From the NCBI GenBank assembly GCA_035288225.1, contig DATEAT010000178.1:1-7558 (forward strand): a stretch of DNA of 7,558 nucleotides, written 5' to 3'. Position numbers and translations under genes: made by a program. This stretch comes from RBG-16-64-43 sp035288225 (GTDB taxonomy: Bacteria; Chloroflexota; Anaerolineae; Anaerolineales; RBG-16-64-43). Shown piece by piece: positions 1-6,244 of this stretch (position 1 is its first letter; every line of letters begins with the position of its first letter). The notes beneath the pieces are model-generated. The model was not told where the DNA came from, did not search any database, and saw only the letters and a program-made list of their open reading frames with translations.

Positions 1-1941
1 CGGCTGTGGGAAGTGTGTCAGATCCCGGACTATCGCAAGATCTCTCCGCAGAATCATGCCGAGCTGATCGGCACGCTCTACAAGGTCCTGATGGGCCCCG
101 AGGAGCTCATCCCGGAGGATTGGTTCGCCAACCAGGTGGCATTCGCCGACCGCACCGACGGCGATATCGACACGCTCGCCAACCGCATCGCCCACATTCG
201 CACCTGGACCTTCGTCTCCAACCGGGTCGACTGGCTCGCCGATCCGGAGCATTGGCAGGCCCGCACGCGCGCCATCGAGGATGCCCTGTCGGACGCTCTG
301 CACGAGCAGCTCACGCAGCGGTTCGTCGACCGCCGCACCAGCGCCCTGATGCGGGGCCTCAAGGAGAAAGACGAGCTGCATGCCGAGATTGCCGAGGACG
401 GGACCGTCCAGGTCGAGCGCCACTTCGTCGGGCGCCTGAAGGGCTTCCGTTTCTTTCCAGATACGGAGGGCGAAGGCATCCACGGCCGGGCCACGCGCAA
501 TGCCGCCGCACACGTGCTGGTCAAGGAGCTGGCCATGCGCGTGCGGCGCATGGTGTCGGCCAAGAACGAGGCCTTCAAGATCGGGCGGCAAGGTCAGATC
601 CTGTGGCGCGAGGAGGAGATTGCGCAACTAGAGGCGGGCGAGGACGCCCTCAAGCCGACCGTTACGGTGCTCGCCGACGACCATCTTGCGGCGCCCGAGC
701 GAGAGAAGGTGCAGGCGCGACTCAACACCTGGATCGCCGAGATCATCGGCGAGCGCCTGAAGCCGCTGGCGGAGATCGCCGGCGCGCAGGACATCGCCGG
801 CTTGGCGCGCGGCATCGCCTTCCGTCTCAGGGAGAACTTCGGCGTGCTGCGGCGCGAAAGCGTCGCCGAGGAAATACGCGCGCTCGACCAGCCGGCGCGC
901 GCGCAGCTGCGCAAGTACGGCGTTCGCTTCGGCGCCTTCAACATCTATTTTCCGGCGATGCTGAAGCCGGCGTCGGCGGAATTGTCCGTCACCCTTTGGG
1001 CCCTCAAGTACGGGGCGGCTCAAGGTCTGGGGGCGTCGCCGGTGCCGGAGCTGCCGCGGGCCGGACTGACCTCACTGCCGGTCGATGCGAGCGTCGCGGA
1101 GACGTTCTATCGCGTGGCGGGTTTTCATGTCTGCGGACCGCGCGCCGTGCGCATCGACATGCTCGAGCGCCTCTCGGATCTCATTCGCCCGCTGGTGGCG
1201 TGGCGGCCGGATCCGACCAATCCAGTGATGCCGCCGAAAGGCGCCACGGGCGATGGCGGATTTCGAGCGACGCCCGACATGATGTCGATCCTGGGCTGTC
1301 GCGCCGAGGAACTCGGCCACGTGCTTAGGGCGCTGGGCTTCCGGGCCGACCGCCGTCAGCTCGCGCCTGCGGCGCCCGAGGCCGCCGGGCCTGGGTCCGC
1401 CGAGGCAACGGTCCCACCCGCAAACGGCGAGTTGCCAACGACGGAGGTCGTACCGGCAACGGCCGAACCCGCGATCCCAGCAGCCGAGGCCAATCCATCA
1501 ACACCAGAAGCAGCGACGGCAAGCGCCGAGATCGCACCCGTACCCGAGGCGAGCGAGCAAGGCGCGGTCGCACCGCCCGCCGAGGCCGCGTCTGCGCTCG
1601 TGCCGGCACCACCGGCGGACAAATGGGAGGAGATTTGGCGGCCGCGGCGCCGCGGGCGGGCGTTCGAGCCGGAGGGGGGGCAGCGACCAACAGCGGCGGC
1701 GCAAGAGCCCGACCAAGCCGTGCGGCGTCCCAAGCCCAAGGCGGGCCACCGCTCGGGCAAGGGGCAACCACCCCATCGGCGAGAGCAACGCCATGAGGGC
1801 CCCAAGCGGCGGCGCGAGGAGGGGGGGCGCCTGCAATTCCAGTCCTCGCCCCCGGCCGCGAAAAGCGCCGTCGATCCCGATTCACCATTTGCCGCGCTGA
1901 GCTCGCTGAAGGCCGCGATGGAAAAGCGCAGCCAGGACTGA
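1..1941 (+). CDS. SUV3/MgpS-like helicase-related protein, C-terminal part (5' end outside window)
   Basis: The reading frame is open from base 1, beginning RLWEVCQIPDYRKIS, and ends at TGA 1939-1941. The GTG at 13 is an internal valine, not a start, so this is a 5'-truncated gene with 646 codons visible. The DEAD/DExH helicase motifs would lie upstream and cannot be seen. Codons ~1-455 are the conserved post-helicase part; stretches such as WFANQVAFADRTDGDIDTLA and IRTWTFVSNRVDWL match, from memory, the long helicase-related proteins of Rhizobiales that resemble the mitochondrial RNA helicase SUV3. Codons ~456-540 are Ala/Pro/Glu-rich low complexity. A basic segment follows (WRPRRRGR, then KPKAGHRSGKGQ, KRRRE), and the end is a conserved-looking SPFAALSSLKAAMEKR. 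A role in RNA unwinding is inferred from the family. Two 7-G runs lie in the low-complexity tail, but the conserved C-terminus stays in frame after them. Confidence 0.87.
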   Translation, partial: RLWEVCQIPDYRKISPQNHAELIGTLYKVLMGPEELIPEDWFANQVAFADRTDGDIDTLANRIAHIRTWTFVSNRVDWLADPEHWQARTRAIEDALSDALHEQLTQRFVDRRTSALMRGLKEKDELHAEIAEDGTVQVERHFVGRLKGFRFFPDTEGEGIHGRATRNAAAHVLVKELAMRVRRMVSAKNEAFKIGRQGQILWREEEIAQLEAGEDALKPTVTVLADDHLAAPEREKVQARLNTWIAEIIGERLKPLAEIAGAQDIAGLARGIAFRLRENFGVLRRESVAEEIRALDQPARAQLRKYGVRFGAFNIYFPAMLKPASAELSVTLWALKYGAAQGLGASPVPELPRAGLTSLPVDASVAETFYRVAGFHVCGPRAVRIDMLERLSDLIRPLVAWRPDPTNPVMPPKGATGDGGFRATPDMMSILGCRAEELGHVLRALGFRADRRQLAPAAPEAAGPGSAEATVPPANGELPTTEVVPATAEPAIPAAEANPSTPEAATASAEIAPVPEASEQGAVAPPAEAASALVPAPPADKWEEIWRPRRRGRAFEPEGGQRPTAAAQEPDQAVRRPKPKAGHRSGKGQPPHRREQRHEGPKRRREEGGRLQFQSSPPAAKSAVDPDSPFAALSSLKAAMEKRSQD

Positions 1942-1950
1942 CCCAGACTC

Positions 1951-2373
1951 ATGACCGCGACGGACAGCGACGCAGGCGAGGCGCAGGTTGGCTCCGGTCC
2001 GGCCGACACGCAGCGCCTCGACAAGTGGCTCTGGTTCGCCCGCATCGTGAAATCGCGGACTCTGGCGGCGGAGGTGATCGCCCAAGGAAAGGTGCGGGTC
2101 AACCGCACGCGCGTCGTCAAGGCCAGCCAGACCGTGCGGCCTGGAGACGTGCTCACCATTGCCTTGCGCGGGCGGGTGCAGGTTCTCAAGGTCGCGGCGG
2201 CGGGCGCGCGCCGTGGGCCGCCGCCCCAGGCGCGCCAGCTCTATGAAGACCTCTCATCCGCATCCGCCACACCGAAGCCCGCCGACAGCACGAGCGGACA
2301 GCGCGGATCGGGAATGGGCCGCCCCACCAAGAAGGACCGGCGTCTGATCGACCGCCTCACGGACGAAGAATGA
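1951..2373 (+). CDS. S4-domain RNA-binding protein, Hsp15/HslR-like
   Basis: This is a 140-residue protein. An S4 RNA-binding domain begins near residue 21 (QRLDKWLWFARIVKSRTLA), continues through the loop GKVRVNRTRVVKASQTVRPGD (about 46-66), and ends near residue 85. The order of this fold (helix, helix, basic loop, strand) is that of Hsp15 (HslR), which in E. coli binds stalled 50S subunits carrying nascent chains; whether this protein does the same is inference. The C-terminal ~50 residues are polar and basic (PTKKDRRLIDRL), with RARRGPPPQARQLYED-type sequence after the S4 core. It starts 9 bases after the helicase stop, so the two are probably one transcript. An AGGA lies 13 bases upstream of the ATG, which is a weak Shine-Dalgarno match. 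Family assignment is firm; exact orthology to HslR is less so. Confidence 0.9.
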   Translation: MTATDSDAGEAQVGSGPADTQRLDKWLWFARIVKSRTLAAEVIAQGKVRVNRTRVVKASQTVRPGDVLTIALRGRVQVLKVAAAGARRGPPPQARQLYEDLSSASATPKPADSTSGQRGSGMGRPTKKDRRLIDRLTDEE

Positions 2374-2483
2374 AGGTGTTCCCCCTGGCCTATTGCGCCT
2401 TGCGGCAAACGGTCCATCTATGGCAACACAGTGCCAACCCCTAATAACGAGCAAGCTCGCGCAGGTCACAGGCTCGGATCAGC
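2374..2483 (+). other. Intergenic region upstream of fdxA
   Basis: This 110-base gap separates the S4 gene from fdxA and has a lower GC content than its flanks. A poor sigma-70-like pair can be drawn (TTGCGC at 2393-2398, TCTATG at 2417-2422, 18-base spacer). An inverted repeat TGGCA-N6-TGCCA lies at 2421-2436, and a small CGAGC-AA-GCTCG hairpin near 2443-2454. No T-run terminator follows the S4 gene, so read-through into fdxA is possible. These sites are suggestive only. Confidence 0.3.
2421..2436. promoter_or_regulatory. Inverted repeat TGGCA-N6-TGCCA, possible operator upstream of fdxA
   Basis: A perfect 5-base inverted repeat with a 6-base spacer lies 47 bases before the fdxA ATG and overlaps the weak candidate -10. 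Its dyad shape could suit a dimeric regulator. A repeat this short can arise by chance, and no known regulator is identified from it. Confidence 0.2.
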
Positions 2484-2822
2484 ATGACGTATATCGTCAA
2501 CGAGAACTGCATCAAGTGCAAATACACCGATTGCGTGGAGGTGTGCCCGGTCGATTGCTTCTACGAGGGCGACAACATGCTCGTCATCCACCCCGACGAG
2601 TGTATCGACTGTGGCGTTTGCGAGCCGGAATGCCCGGTGGACGCGATAAAGCCAGATACCGAGCCGGGTCTCGAGCAGTGGCTTGAGCTCAATCGCCAGT
2701 ACTCCGAGAAATGGCCGAATATTACGTCGAAGAAAGAGGCGCCCTCCGACGCGGACGACTTTCGCGACGAGAAAGACAAGTACAAGAAATATTTCAAGCC
2801 TGAGCCCGGATCTGGCGATTGA
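2484..2822 (+). CDS. fdxA: Seven-iron ferredoxin FdxA ([3Fe-4S][4Fe-4S])
   Basis: This 112-residue soluble electron carrier is highly similar to Azotobacter vinelandii ferredoxin I over its first ~60 residues. By alignment to that protein, C9, C17 and C50 should bind the [3Fe-4S] cluster, and C21, C40, C43 and C46 the [4Fe-4S] cluster. The extra cysteines C12 and C25 are also typical of the family. The motifs are CIKCKYTDCVEVCPVDC (9-25) and CIDCGVCEPECP (40-51). The C-terminal half contains the family-typical WPNIT (74-78) and then an acidic/lysine-rich tail (DEKDKYKKYF). All ligands are present, so the protein should be functional. The ATG at 2484 fits the family N-terminus (MTYIV), although its Shine-Dalgarno is weak. 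The electron-transfer partner is unknown; in Rhizobiales this gene commonly sits beside carD, as here. Confidence 0.96.
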   Translation: MTYIVNENCIKCKYTDCVEVCPVDCFYEGDNMLVIHPDECIDCGVCEPECPVDAIKPDTEPGLEQWLELNRQYSEKWPNITSKKEAPSDADDFRDEKDKYKKYFKPEPGSGD

Positions 2823-2952
2823 CCAGAATTGCTGTACCGTTACTCGCGTGCATGGCTAATACGCTCGAAGGTTGCATGCAATTATGATGTCGCTGGATAC
2901 GGGCATTTAATGATTGCCAGCGCTCGACCGGGCGTTTGCGACGTGCAGGCGC

Positions 2953-2981
2953 TTCAAAATCCGTGAAGTTTGTGTTATGGT
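2953..2981 (+). promoter_or_regulatory. Candidate sigma-70-type promoter for carD
   Basis: TTCAAA (2953-2958) and TATGGT (2976-2981) are separated by 17 bases. Each matches four of six positions of the TTGACA/TATAAT consensus. The pair lies in the less GC-rich part of the gap and would start transcription near 2988, giving a carD leader of roughly 298 bases. Read-through from fdxA is an alternative source of carD transcript. Confidence 0.35.
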
Positions 2982-3205
2982 AGCAACAAGTGGTTCGGCG
3001 TGAACAAACTCGGAACTTAGGCCAGCTCGTGTATGCGGTTATCCCTGCGCAACGGTGCCGTGGCGGCATCGTGAGGAGTCGCGCGCAGCTTTGGGCCGCC
3101 AAGCCATCAAGAAGGGCGTGAGAGGCCGCGGCAACCACGGGGAACCGCGACCAGGAACGCAGAGTGCAGAAGAGGGGGCGGCTTATCGCCGACTGACCCA
3201 TGATG

Positions 3206-3241
3206 GCGTGCGCCGCCGCGCGTACGCATGCACGGAATGCG
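3206..3241 (+). promoter_or_regulatory. Two overlapping, mutually exclusive hairpins in the carD leader
   Basis: Hairpin A pairs 3206-3213 with 3220-3227 (8 bp with one G-U, 6-base loop). Hairpin B pairs CGCAT 3225-3229 with ATGCG 3237-3241 (7-base loop). Bases 3225-3227 belong to both, so only one can form at a time. They end about 45 bases before the carD ATG. Hairpin A is far more stable, so a real switch is speculative. Confidence 0.25.
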
Positions 3242-3285
3242 AGTAACAGTTGGTAAGACCACTAGAAGTAGAAAGTGAGAGCCCG

Positions 3286-4359
3286 ATGGCACGGAAACAG
3301 ACCCCGAACAGGACCACGTCGAAGAAGGTTGCAGCGGGGAAGCATGCCGTGCGCAAGGCGGGCGCGCGCGTACCCGCGCCGGCCAAGGATTCCGTGCGCA
3401 AGGTGCAGCCGTCGAAGAAGGACCACCGAAGCGCGATCAAGGCCGCTGCGGCCAAGGCAGCCCCCTTGGCGAACAAGACGGCCATCAAGAAGCCTTCTCC
3501 TCCAGCAAAACCAGCGGCCGTGAAGGGCCAGGCCAAGCCTGTCGCTCCGGCACAGCGCCCGATTGCGGCCAAACCCATGCCGCCCCAGCAGGCCGGTGCG
3601 GCAAGACCCGCGACCAAGCCGACGGCACCGGCGCCCATCGGCATGAAGGTCAAGCCGCCGTTCGGACCCGGCGCGCGCCCCATGGGTGTCCCGGGCCAGC
3701 GCCCGATGCCGGCCGCCAACAAGCATCCAGGCCATACGGTCACGGCTCCGGCGGGCCAGAACGCGCAGAAGGTGCCCGTAAAGAGCCAGCAGCCGCCCGT
3801 GAACAAGAAGCCGGTGCATCAGCGGCACGGCTTCAAGACCAGCGAATGGATCGTGTATCCGGCGCACGGCGTCGGCCGCATCATCGGCATCGAGGAGCAG
3901 GAGATCGCCGGCGTTTCGCTGGAGCTCTTCGTCATCACGTTCGAGAAGGACAAGATGACGCTGCGGGTGCCCACGGGCAAGTCGCAGAGCGTCGGCATGC
4001 GCAAGCTCGCCGAGGAGAACACCATCCGCCGCGCCATGGAGACCCTGAAAGGCAAGGCGCGCGTCAAGCGCACCATGTGGAGCCGGCGCGCGCAGGAGTA
4101 CGAGGCGAAGATCAACTCCGGCGACCTGATCTCGATCGCGGAGGTCGTGCGCGATCTCTACCGCTCCGAGAGCCAGCCGGAACAGTCCTACTCCGAGCGG
4201 CAGCTCTACGAGGCGGCGCTCGACCGCATGGCACGCGAGGTTGCAGTCGTCGACAAGCTCGACGAGCGCGGCGCTATCCAGCGCATCACCGAGGTGCTCG
4301 CCAAGAGCGCCAAGGGGCGCCGGATCGCGGCCGAGGAGGCCGAGGTCAAGGCCGCCTGA
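3286..4359 (+). CDS. carD: CarD/CdnL-family RNA polymerase-binding regulator with long basic N-terminal tail
   Basis: I take the ATG at 3286, which follows a purine-rich GAAAGTGAGAG (3271-3281), giving 357 residues; a TTG at 3250 would add 12. Residues ~179-345 are a full CarD domain: RHGFKTSEWIVYPAHGVGRI starts the Tudor-like RNA polymerase-binding module, and the helical DNA-binding half contains MWSRRAQEYEAKINSGDLIS and QPEQSYSERQLYEAALDRMA. W265 (in MWSRR) aligns with the tryptophan (W85 in M. tuberculosis CarD) that wedges into the promoter bubble. CarD proteins stabilise open promoter complexes, notably at rRNA promoters. Residues 1-178 are low complexity, with 26 Lys and 10 Arg against only two acidic residues. 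The first ~75 residues are Lys/Ala-rich and the rest Pro/Gly/Gln/Met-rich. Rhizobial CarD proteins are usually under 200 residues, so this tail is a large extension. Confidence 0.94.
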   Translation: MARKQTPNRTTSKKVAAGKHAVRKAGARVPAPAKDSVRKVQPSKKDHRSAIKAAAAKAAPLANKTAIKKPSPPAKPAAVKGQAKPVAPAQRPIAAKPMPPQQAGAARPATKPTAPAPIGMKVKPPFGPGARPMGVPGQRPMPAANKHPGHTVTAPAGQNAQKVPVKSQQPPVNKKPVHQRHGFKTSEWIVYPAHGVGRIIGIEEQEIAGVSLELFVITFEKDKMTLRVPTGKSQSVGMRKLAEENTIRRAMETLKGKARVKRTMWSRRAQEYEAKINSGDLISIAEVVRDLYRSESQPEQSYSERQLYEAALDRMAREVAVVDKLDERGAIQRITEVLAKSAKGRRIAAEEAEVKAA

Positions 4360-4384
4360 GCGCTTCCGGGCGCTTGCCAAAAGC

Positions 4385-5389
4385 TCACCGCCCGGCCTCC
4401 ATGAGACCGGGCGGTTTTGCTTTGGGATCCGGGGCTTGTGGGTCGGGACGGGGTTCTGGCGCTTCGACAGTGCCCGGACGCCGGCGCGTGCGGCGCGCGG
4501 ACGCGGGATCGATCGCGCCCACGCCAGCACCGACATTCTCGAGTTCAATCAAGCCCGCGCTGGACAGGTCGATCGTGGGGCTGAGCCTTTGCTCGATCCA
4601 GCCGCGCACGCGCACGCTTGCGCCCTCCAGCGCTTTCGGTCGCTCGGCGAATTCGCCCAACAGATTTCGGTCCGCCCGGCGCAACGAGACGCTGAACCCC
4701 TGGCGCCAATCGGCATCGAAGTTGAGATAGATTACGCCGCGCACCTCAGCGACGCGCACGATGCGGCCCTCGACCACCTGAAACGTGGCGCTGTAGCGAG
4801 CGAGCTCGGAAGGTCGATCGGCCCGCCGGACCTGGTAGGCGGCCTCACCCCATAGCCCGCGCTTGGCTTCGCGGGCCGTTCGCTCGGCCCCAAGAAGCTC
4901 CGTTGCGCACGCACGATTGCCGGCGAGCGTATGGGCCCGGGCCAGCCCCTGCTCGAGCATGTGCCCCTGCGCCCAATGGCGCTTGTCGTCTTCTCGCCAA
5001 AAGACCTGGGCCTGCAAGCGGCCATGGCGATCAGTGCGCTCGCCGCCATAGGCGATCTCGATCGACCTGCCGACCAGGAGGGCGCGCAGCTCCTCCCGCG
5101 CCGCCACCTCCATGGGCCACAGGCCGGGCTCGGCGCCGACGTCGATCGCCCGCGGTGCCAGCGCGCCGATCAGCCGCAACTGCGAGCCGTCATCGAGCGT
5201 CACCGTCTCGCCGTCGATGATGCGTGTGACCGTCCGCTTGGGGCCGGGCTCGAGGCCGGTGCAGGCAAGGGGGTCGGCGGAGGACTTGGTCAAGGCCACC
5301 GGGCTTGCCAGCTGGACGCCAACGGCCAAAGCAAAGAAGCACAGAAGCCTTCGTTGCGATCTACCGGTCGGCGAGAGGCGCAGGAGCAT
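4385..5389 (-). CDS. Exported SNase-like (thermonuclease-family) protein with altered active-site residues
   Basis: This 334-residue protein starts at the ATG whose complement is 5387-5389. That start gives a good signal peptide: positive residues at 4-14, a hydrophobic core LLCFFALAVGVQL (15-27), and likely cleavage near 31-36, so it should be periplasmic or secreted. Residues ~52-185 are an SNase fold: RIIDGETVTL (56-65), LRLIGALAPRA (71-81), TDRHGRLQAQVF (119-130), QGLARAH (147-153) and AKRGLWG (175-181). Compared with staphylococcal nuclease, Asp21 is Glu, Asp40 is Leu and catalytic Glu43 is Arg, while Arg35 and Arg87 equivalents remain. Residues ~200-284 (VVEGRIVRVAEVRGVIYLNF, VRVRGWIEQR) look like an OB-type fold. 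The tail (~300-334) is Pro/Arg-rich. C43 and C161 could form a disulfide. It follows the PRiA4_ORF3 gene by 58 bases. Nuclease activity is doubtful; family membership is solid. The open frame extends to 5677, but that part overlaps the upstream gene and looks non-coding. Confidence 0.83.
   Translation of the reverse strand: MLLRLSPTGRSQRRLLCFFALAVGVQLASPVALTKSSADPLACTGLEPGPKRTVTRIIDGETVTLDDGSQLRLIGALAPRAIDVGAEPGLWPMEVAAREELRALLVGRSIEIAYGGERTDRHGRLQAQVFWREDDKRHWAQGHMLEQGLARAHTLAGNRACATELLGAERTAREAKRGLWGEAAYQVRRADRPSELARYSATFQVVEGRIVRVAEVRGVIYLNFDADWRQGFSVSLRRADRNLLGEFAERPKALEGASVRVRGWIEQRLSPTIDLSSAGLIELENVGAGVGAIDPASARRTRRRPGTVEAPEPRPDPQAPDPKAKPPGLMEAGR
4388..4418 (+). terminator. carD terminator, possibly bidirectional
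   Basis: CCGCCCGG (4388-4395) and CCGGGCGG (4407-4414) form a perfect 8-bp GC stem with an 11-base loop, followed on the + strand by TTTTGCTTT. It lies 28 bases after the carD stop. On the - strand the same hairpin is followed, 7 bases on, by TTTT (complement of 4379-4382), so it may also end the convergent transcript. The stem lies inside the last nine codons of the - strand gene, whose stop (4385-4387) abuts it. Confidence 0.85.
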
Positions 5390-5447
5390 GCGCACAACTT
5401 GCCGTGAGCCAACCGCAAATGGCAATGGGCGGGCGGGCTCGAATTGC

Positions 5448-6050
5448 TCAGGCGGCCTTCTGCGCCCGCCTGGATCTGGAGCGTGACAAGCGCTTCGCGA
5501 GTTTGGCCAGCTGTCTTTCGATACCGGCAACGTCGACGATGTTGGGGTCGAAATCGGGACCGCGCCACTCGACCATTTCGGCATGGCGCTGGTGATTCGG
5601 GTCCGCCATGGCCTCGAGATACTCGGCATAGCCCCACGGGCCGCCGACGTCTTCGGGCGGGCAGCGACCGGCTGCATCGATGAGCCGCGGACAGGCGACG
5701 CCGGAGGTGGGCTCGCACACCTTCTCGATCTTTACCTTGTGCTCCCAGCCGTCGCCGAAGTCGTAGAGGTACTTGAAGGTTTTTGCGCCGGAGGAATCGA
5801 CCAGATCGGAGAGCGAGGAGCCTTTGGCCGAGAGCACGCGCGGCATGTCGGGCCAGTCGAAGCCCGGCTGCGGTAAGCCCCAGCGGCGGTCGCGCGCGCG
5901 GAATTCGTAGAGATGGTAGTTGTCCCAGGGCATGGCGGCCTGGATCACCAGATGCAGATCCGCGAGCTTGATGTCGAGCGGCACCTCGATGCGTCGTGTC
6001 ACCGTCGGCTGCACGTCATCGAGCGTGATCTTGAGGCCAGCGATCTTCAT
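5448..6050 (-). CDS. Plasmid pRiA4b ORF-3 (PRiA4_ORF3) family protein
   Basis: This 200-residue protein matches the PRiA4_ORF3 family (first described from an Agrobacterium rhizogenes Ri plasmid) along most of its length. The opening strand IAGLKITLDDVQPTVTRRIEVP leads into LADLHLVIQAAMPWDNYHLYEF. Family hallmarks are YDFGDGWEH (96-104) and CPPEDVGGPWGY (130-141), then FDP (167-169). The C-terminal ~18 residues are Arg/Lys/Ser-rich. No catalytic activity is established for this family as far as I know, so I assign no function; the protein has no signal peptide and should be cytoplasmic. The family occurs in chromosomes as well as plasmids, so its presence is not evidence of transfer. The ATG (complement of 6048-6050) has no visible Shine-Dalgarno. 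The downstream SNase-like gene probably shares its transcript. Confidence 0.92.
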   Translation of the reverse strand: MKIAGLKITLDDVQPTVTRRIEVPLDIKLADLHLVIQAAMPWDNYHLYEFRARDRRWGLPQPGFDWPDMPRVLSAKGSSLSDLVDSSGAKTFKYLYDFGDGWEHKVKIEKVCEPTSGVACPRLIDAAGRCPPEDVGGPWGYAEYLEAMADPNHQRHAEMVEWRGPDFDPNIVDVAGIERQLAKLAKRLSRSRSRRAQKAA

Positions 6051-6056
6051 GGCACG

Positions 6057-6086
6057 AGTTTAGCCGCACTCCATGCGATGGCCCAA
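6057..6086 (-). promoter_or_regulatory. Weak promoter candidate for the PRiA4_ORF3 gene
   Basis: On the - strand, TTGGGC (complement of 6081-6086) and TAAACT (complement of 6057-6062) are separated by 18 bases. If used, transcription would start at or within a few bases of the ATG, giving a leaderless or nearly leaderless mRNA, which would fit the absence of a ribosome-binding site. The match to consensus is modest. Confidence 0.25.
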
Positions 6087-6178
6087 GCCCAGGGCAGCAG
6101 TTCATCCACACGATTGATTGGCTGCCTTGGTGCCTTTCTTCGAGAGCCCAAGCGGCTCGTGAGCCGGTGGCACGAAAG

Positions 6179-6215
6179 AAGGCGCCGCCCGGATGCGAAA
6201 TCCGGGCGGCGCCTT
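6179..6215 (-). terminator. rRNA operon terminator
   Basis: AAGGCGCCGCCCGGAT (6179-6194) pairs perfectly with 6200-6215 (16 bp, 5-base loop GCGAA). On the - strand the stem is followed by CTTTCGTG, a short and imperfect U-tract. It begins 46 bases past the 5S rRNA 3' end, as expected for the end of the rrn transcript. Confidence 0.85.
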
Positions 6216-6244
6216 GGAGACTGGTGAAGAAGGGATCTCGATGC

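Larger units (their letters stand above)
2823..3285 (+). other. 463-base non-coding region between fdxA and carD
   Basis: I see no convincing gene here. The first ~200 bases are clearly less GC-rich than the surroundings and hold a 10-base palindrome TTGCATGCAA (2872-2881) and the best promoter candidate for carD (2953-2981). The remaining ~300 bases would be a long transcribed leader with a purine-rich stretch (about 3116-3180) and GC-rich hairpins at 3206-3241. A 63-codon GTG-started frame (3055-3246) is arginine-rich and unlike any family I recognise. No tRNA, SRP RNA, RNase P RNA or tmRNA signature was found. Directly after fdxA only a 5-bp hairpin (2811-2827) followed by AATT is visible, which is too weak to call a terminator. 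Confidence 0.6.

Noticed and set aside
6..1328. 440-codon + strand frame overlapping the helicase
   Set aside because: It is Arg/Gly/Ala-rich shadow sequence in another frame of the recognisable helicase C-terminus.
2420..2436. Sigma-54 promoter resembling TGGCA...TGC before fdxA
   Set aside because: The GG and GC elements are 9 rather than 10 bases apart and the -12 part does not match TTGC.
3055..3246. 63-codon GTG-started + frame in the carD leader
   Set aside because: It is Arg/Gly-rich, has no recognisable family and no convincing ribosome-binding site; kept only as a possibility for the leader.
3262..4548. 428-codon - strand frame opposite carD
   Set aside because: It is an antisense shadow caused by GC-rich codon bias; the + strand encodes an unmistakable CarD domain.
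5390..5677. N-terminal extension of the SNase-like frame (96 more codons)
   Set aside because: It overlaps the well-supported PRiA4_ORF3 gene, its residues look like a frame shadow, and the internal ATG at 5389 begins a proper signal peptide.
6133..6182. CTTTCTTCG / CGAAAGAAG inverted repeat beside the rrn terminator
   Set aside because: The arms are not truly complementary when aligned base by base; only the 16-bp stem at 6179-6215 holds.
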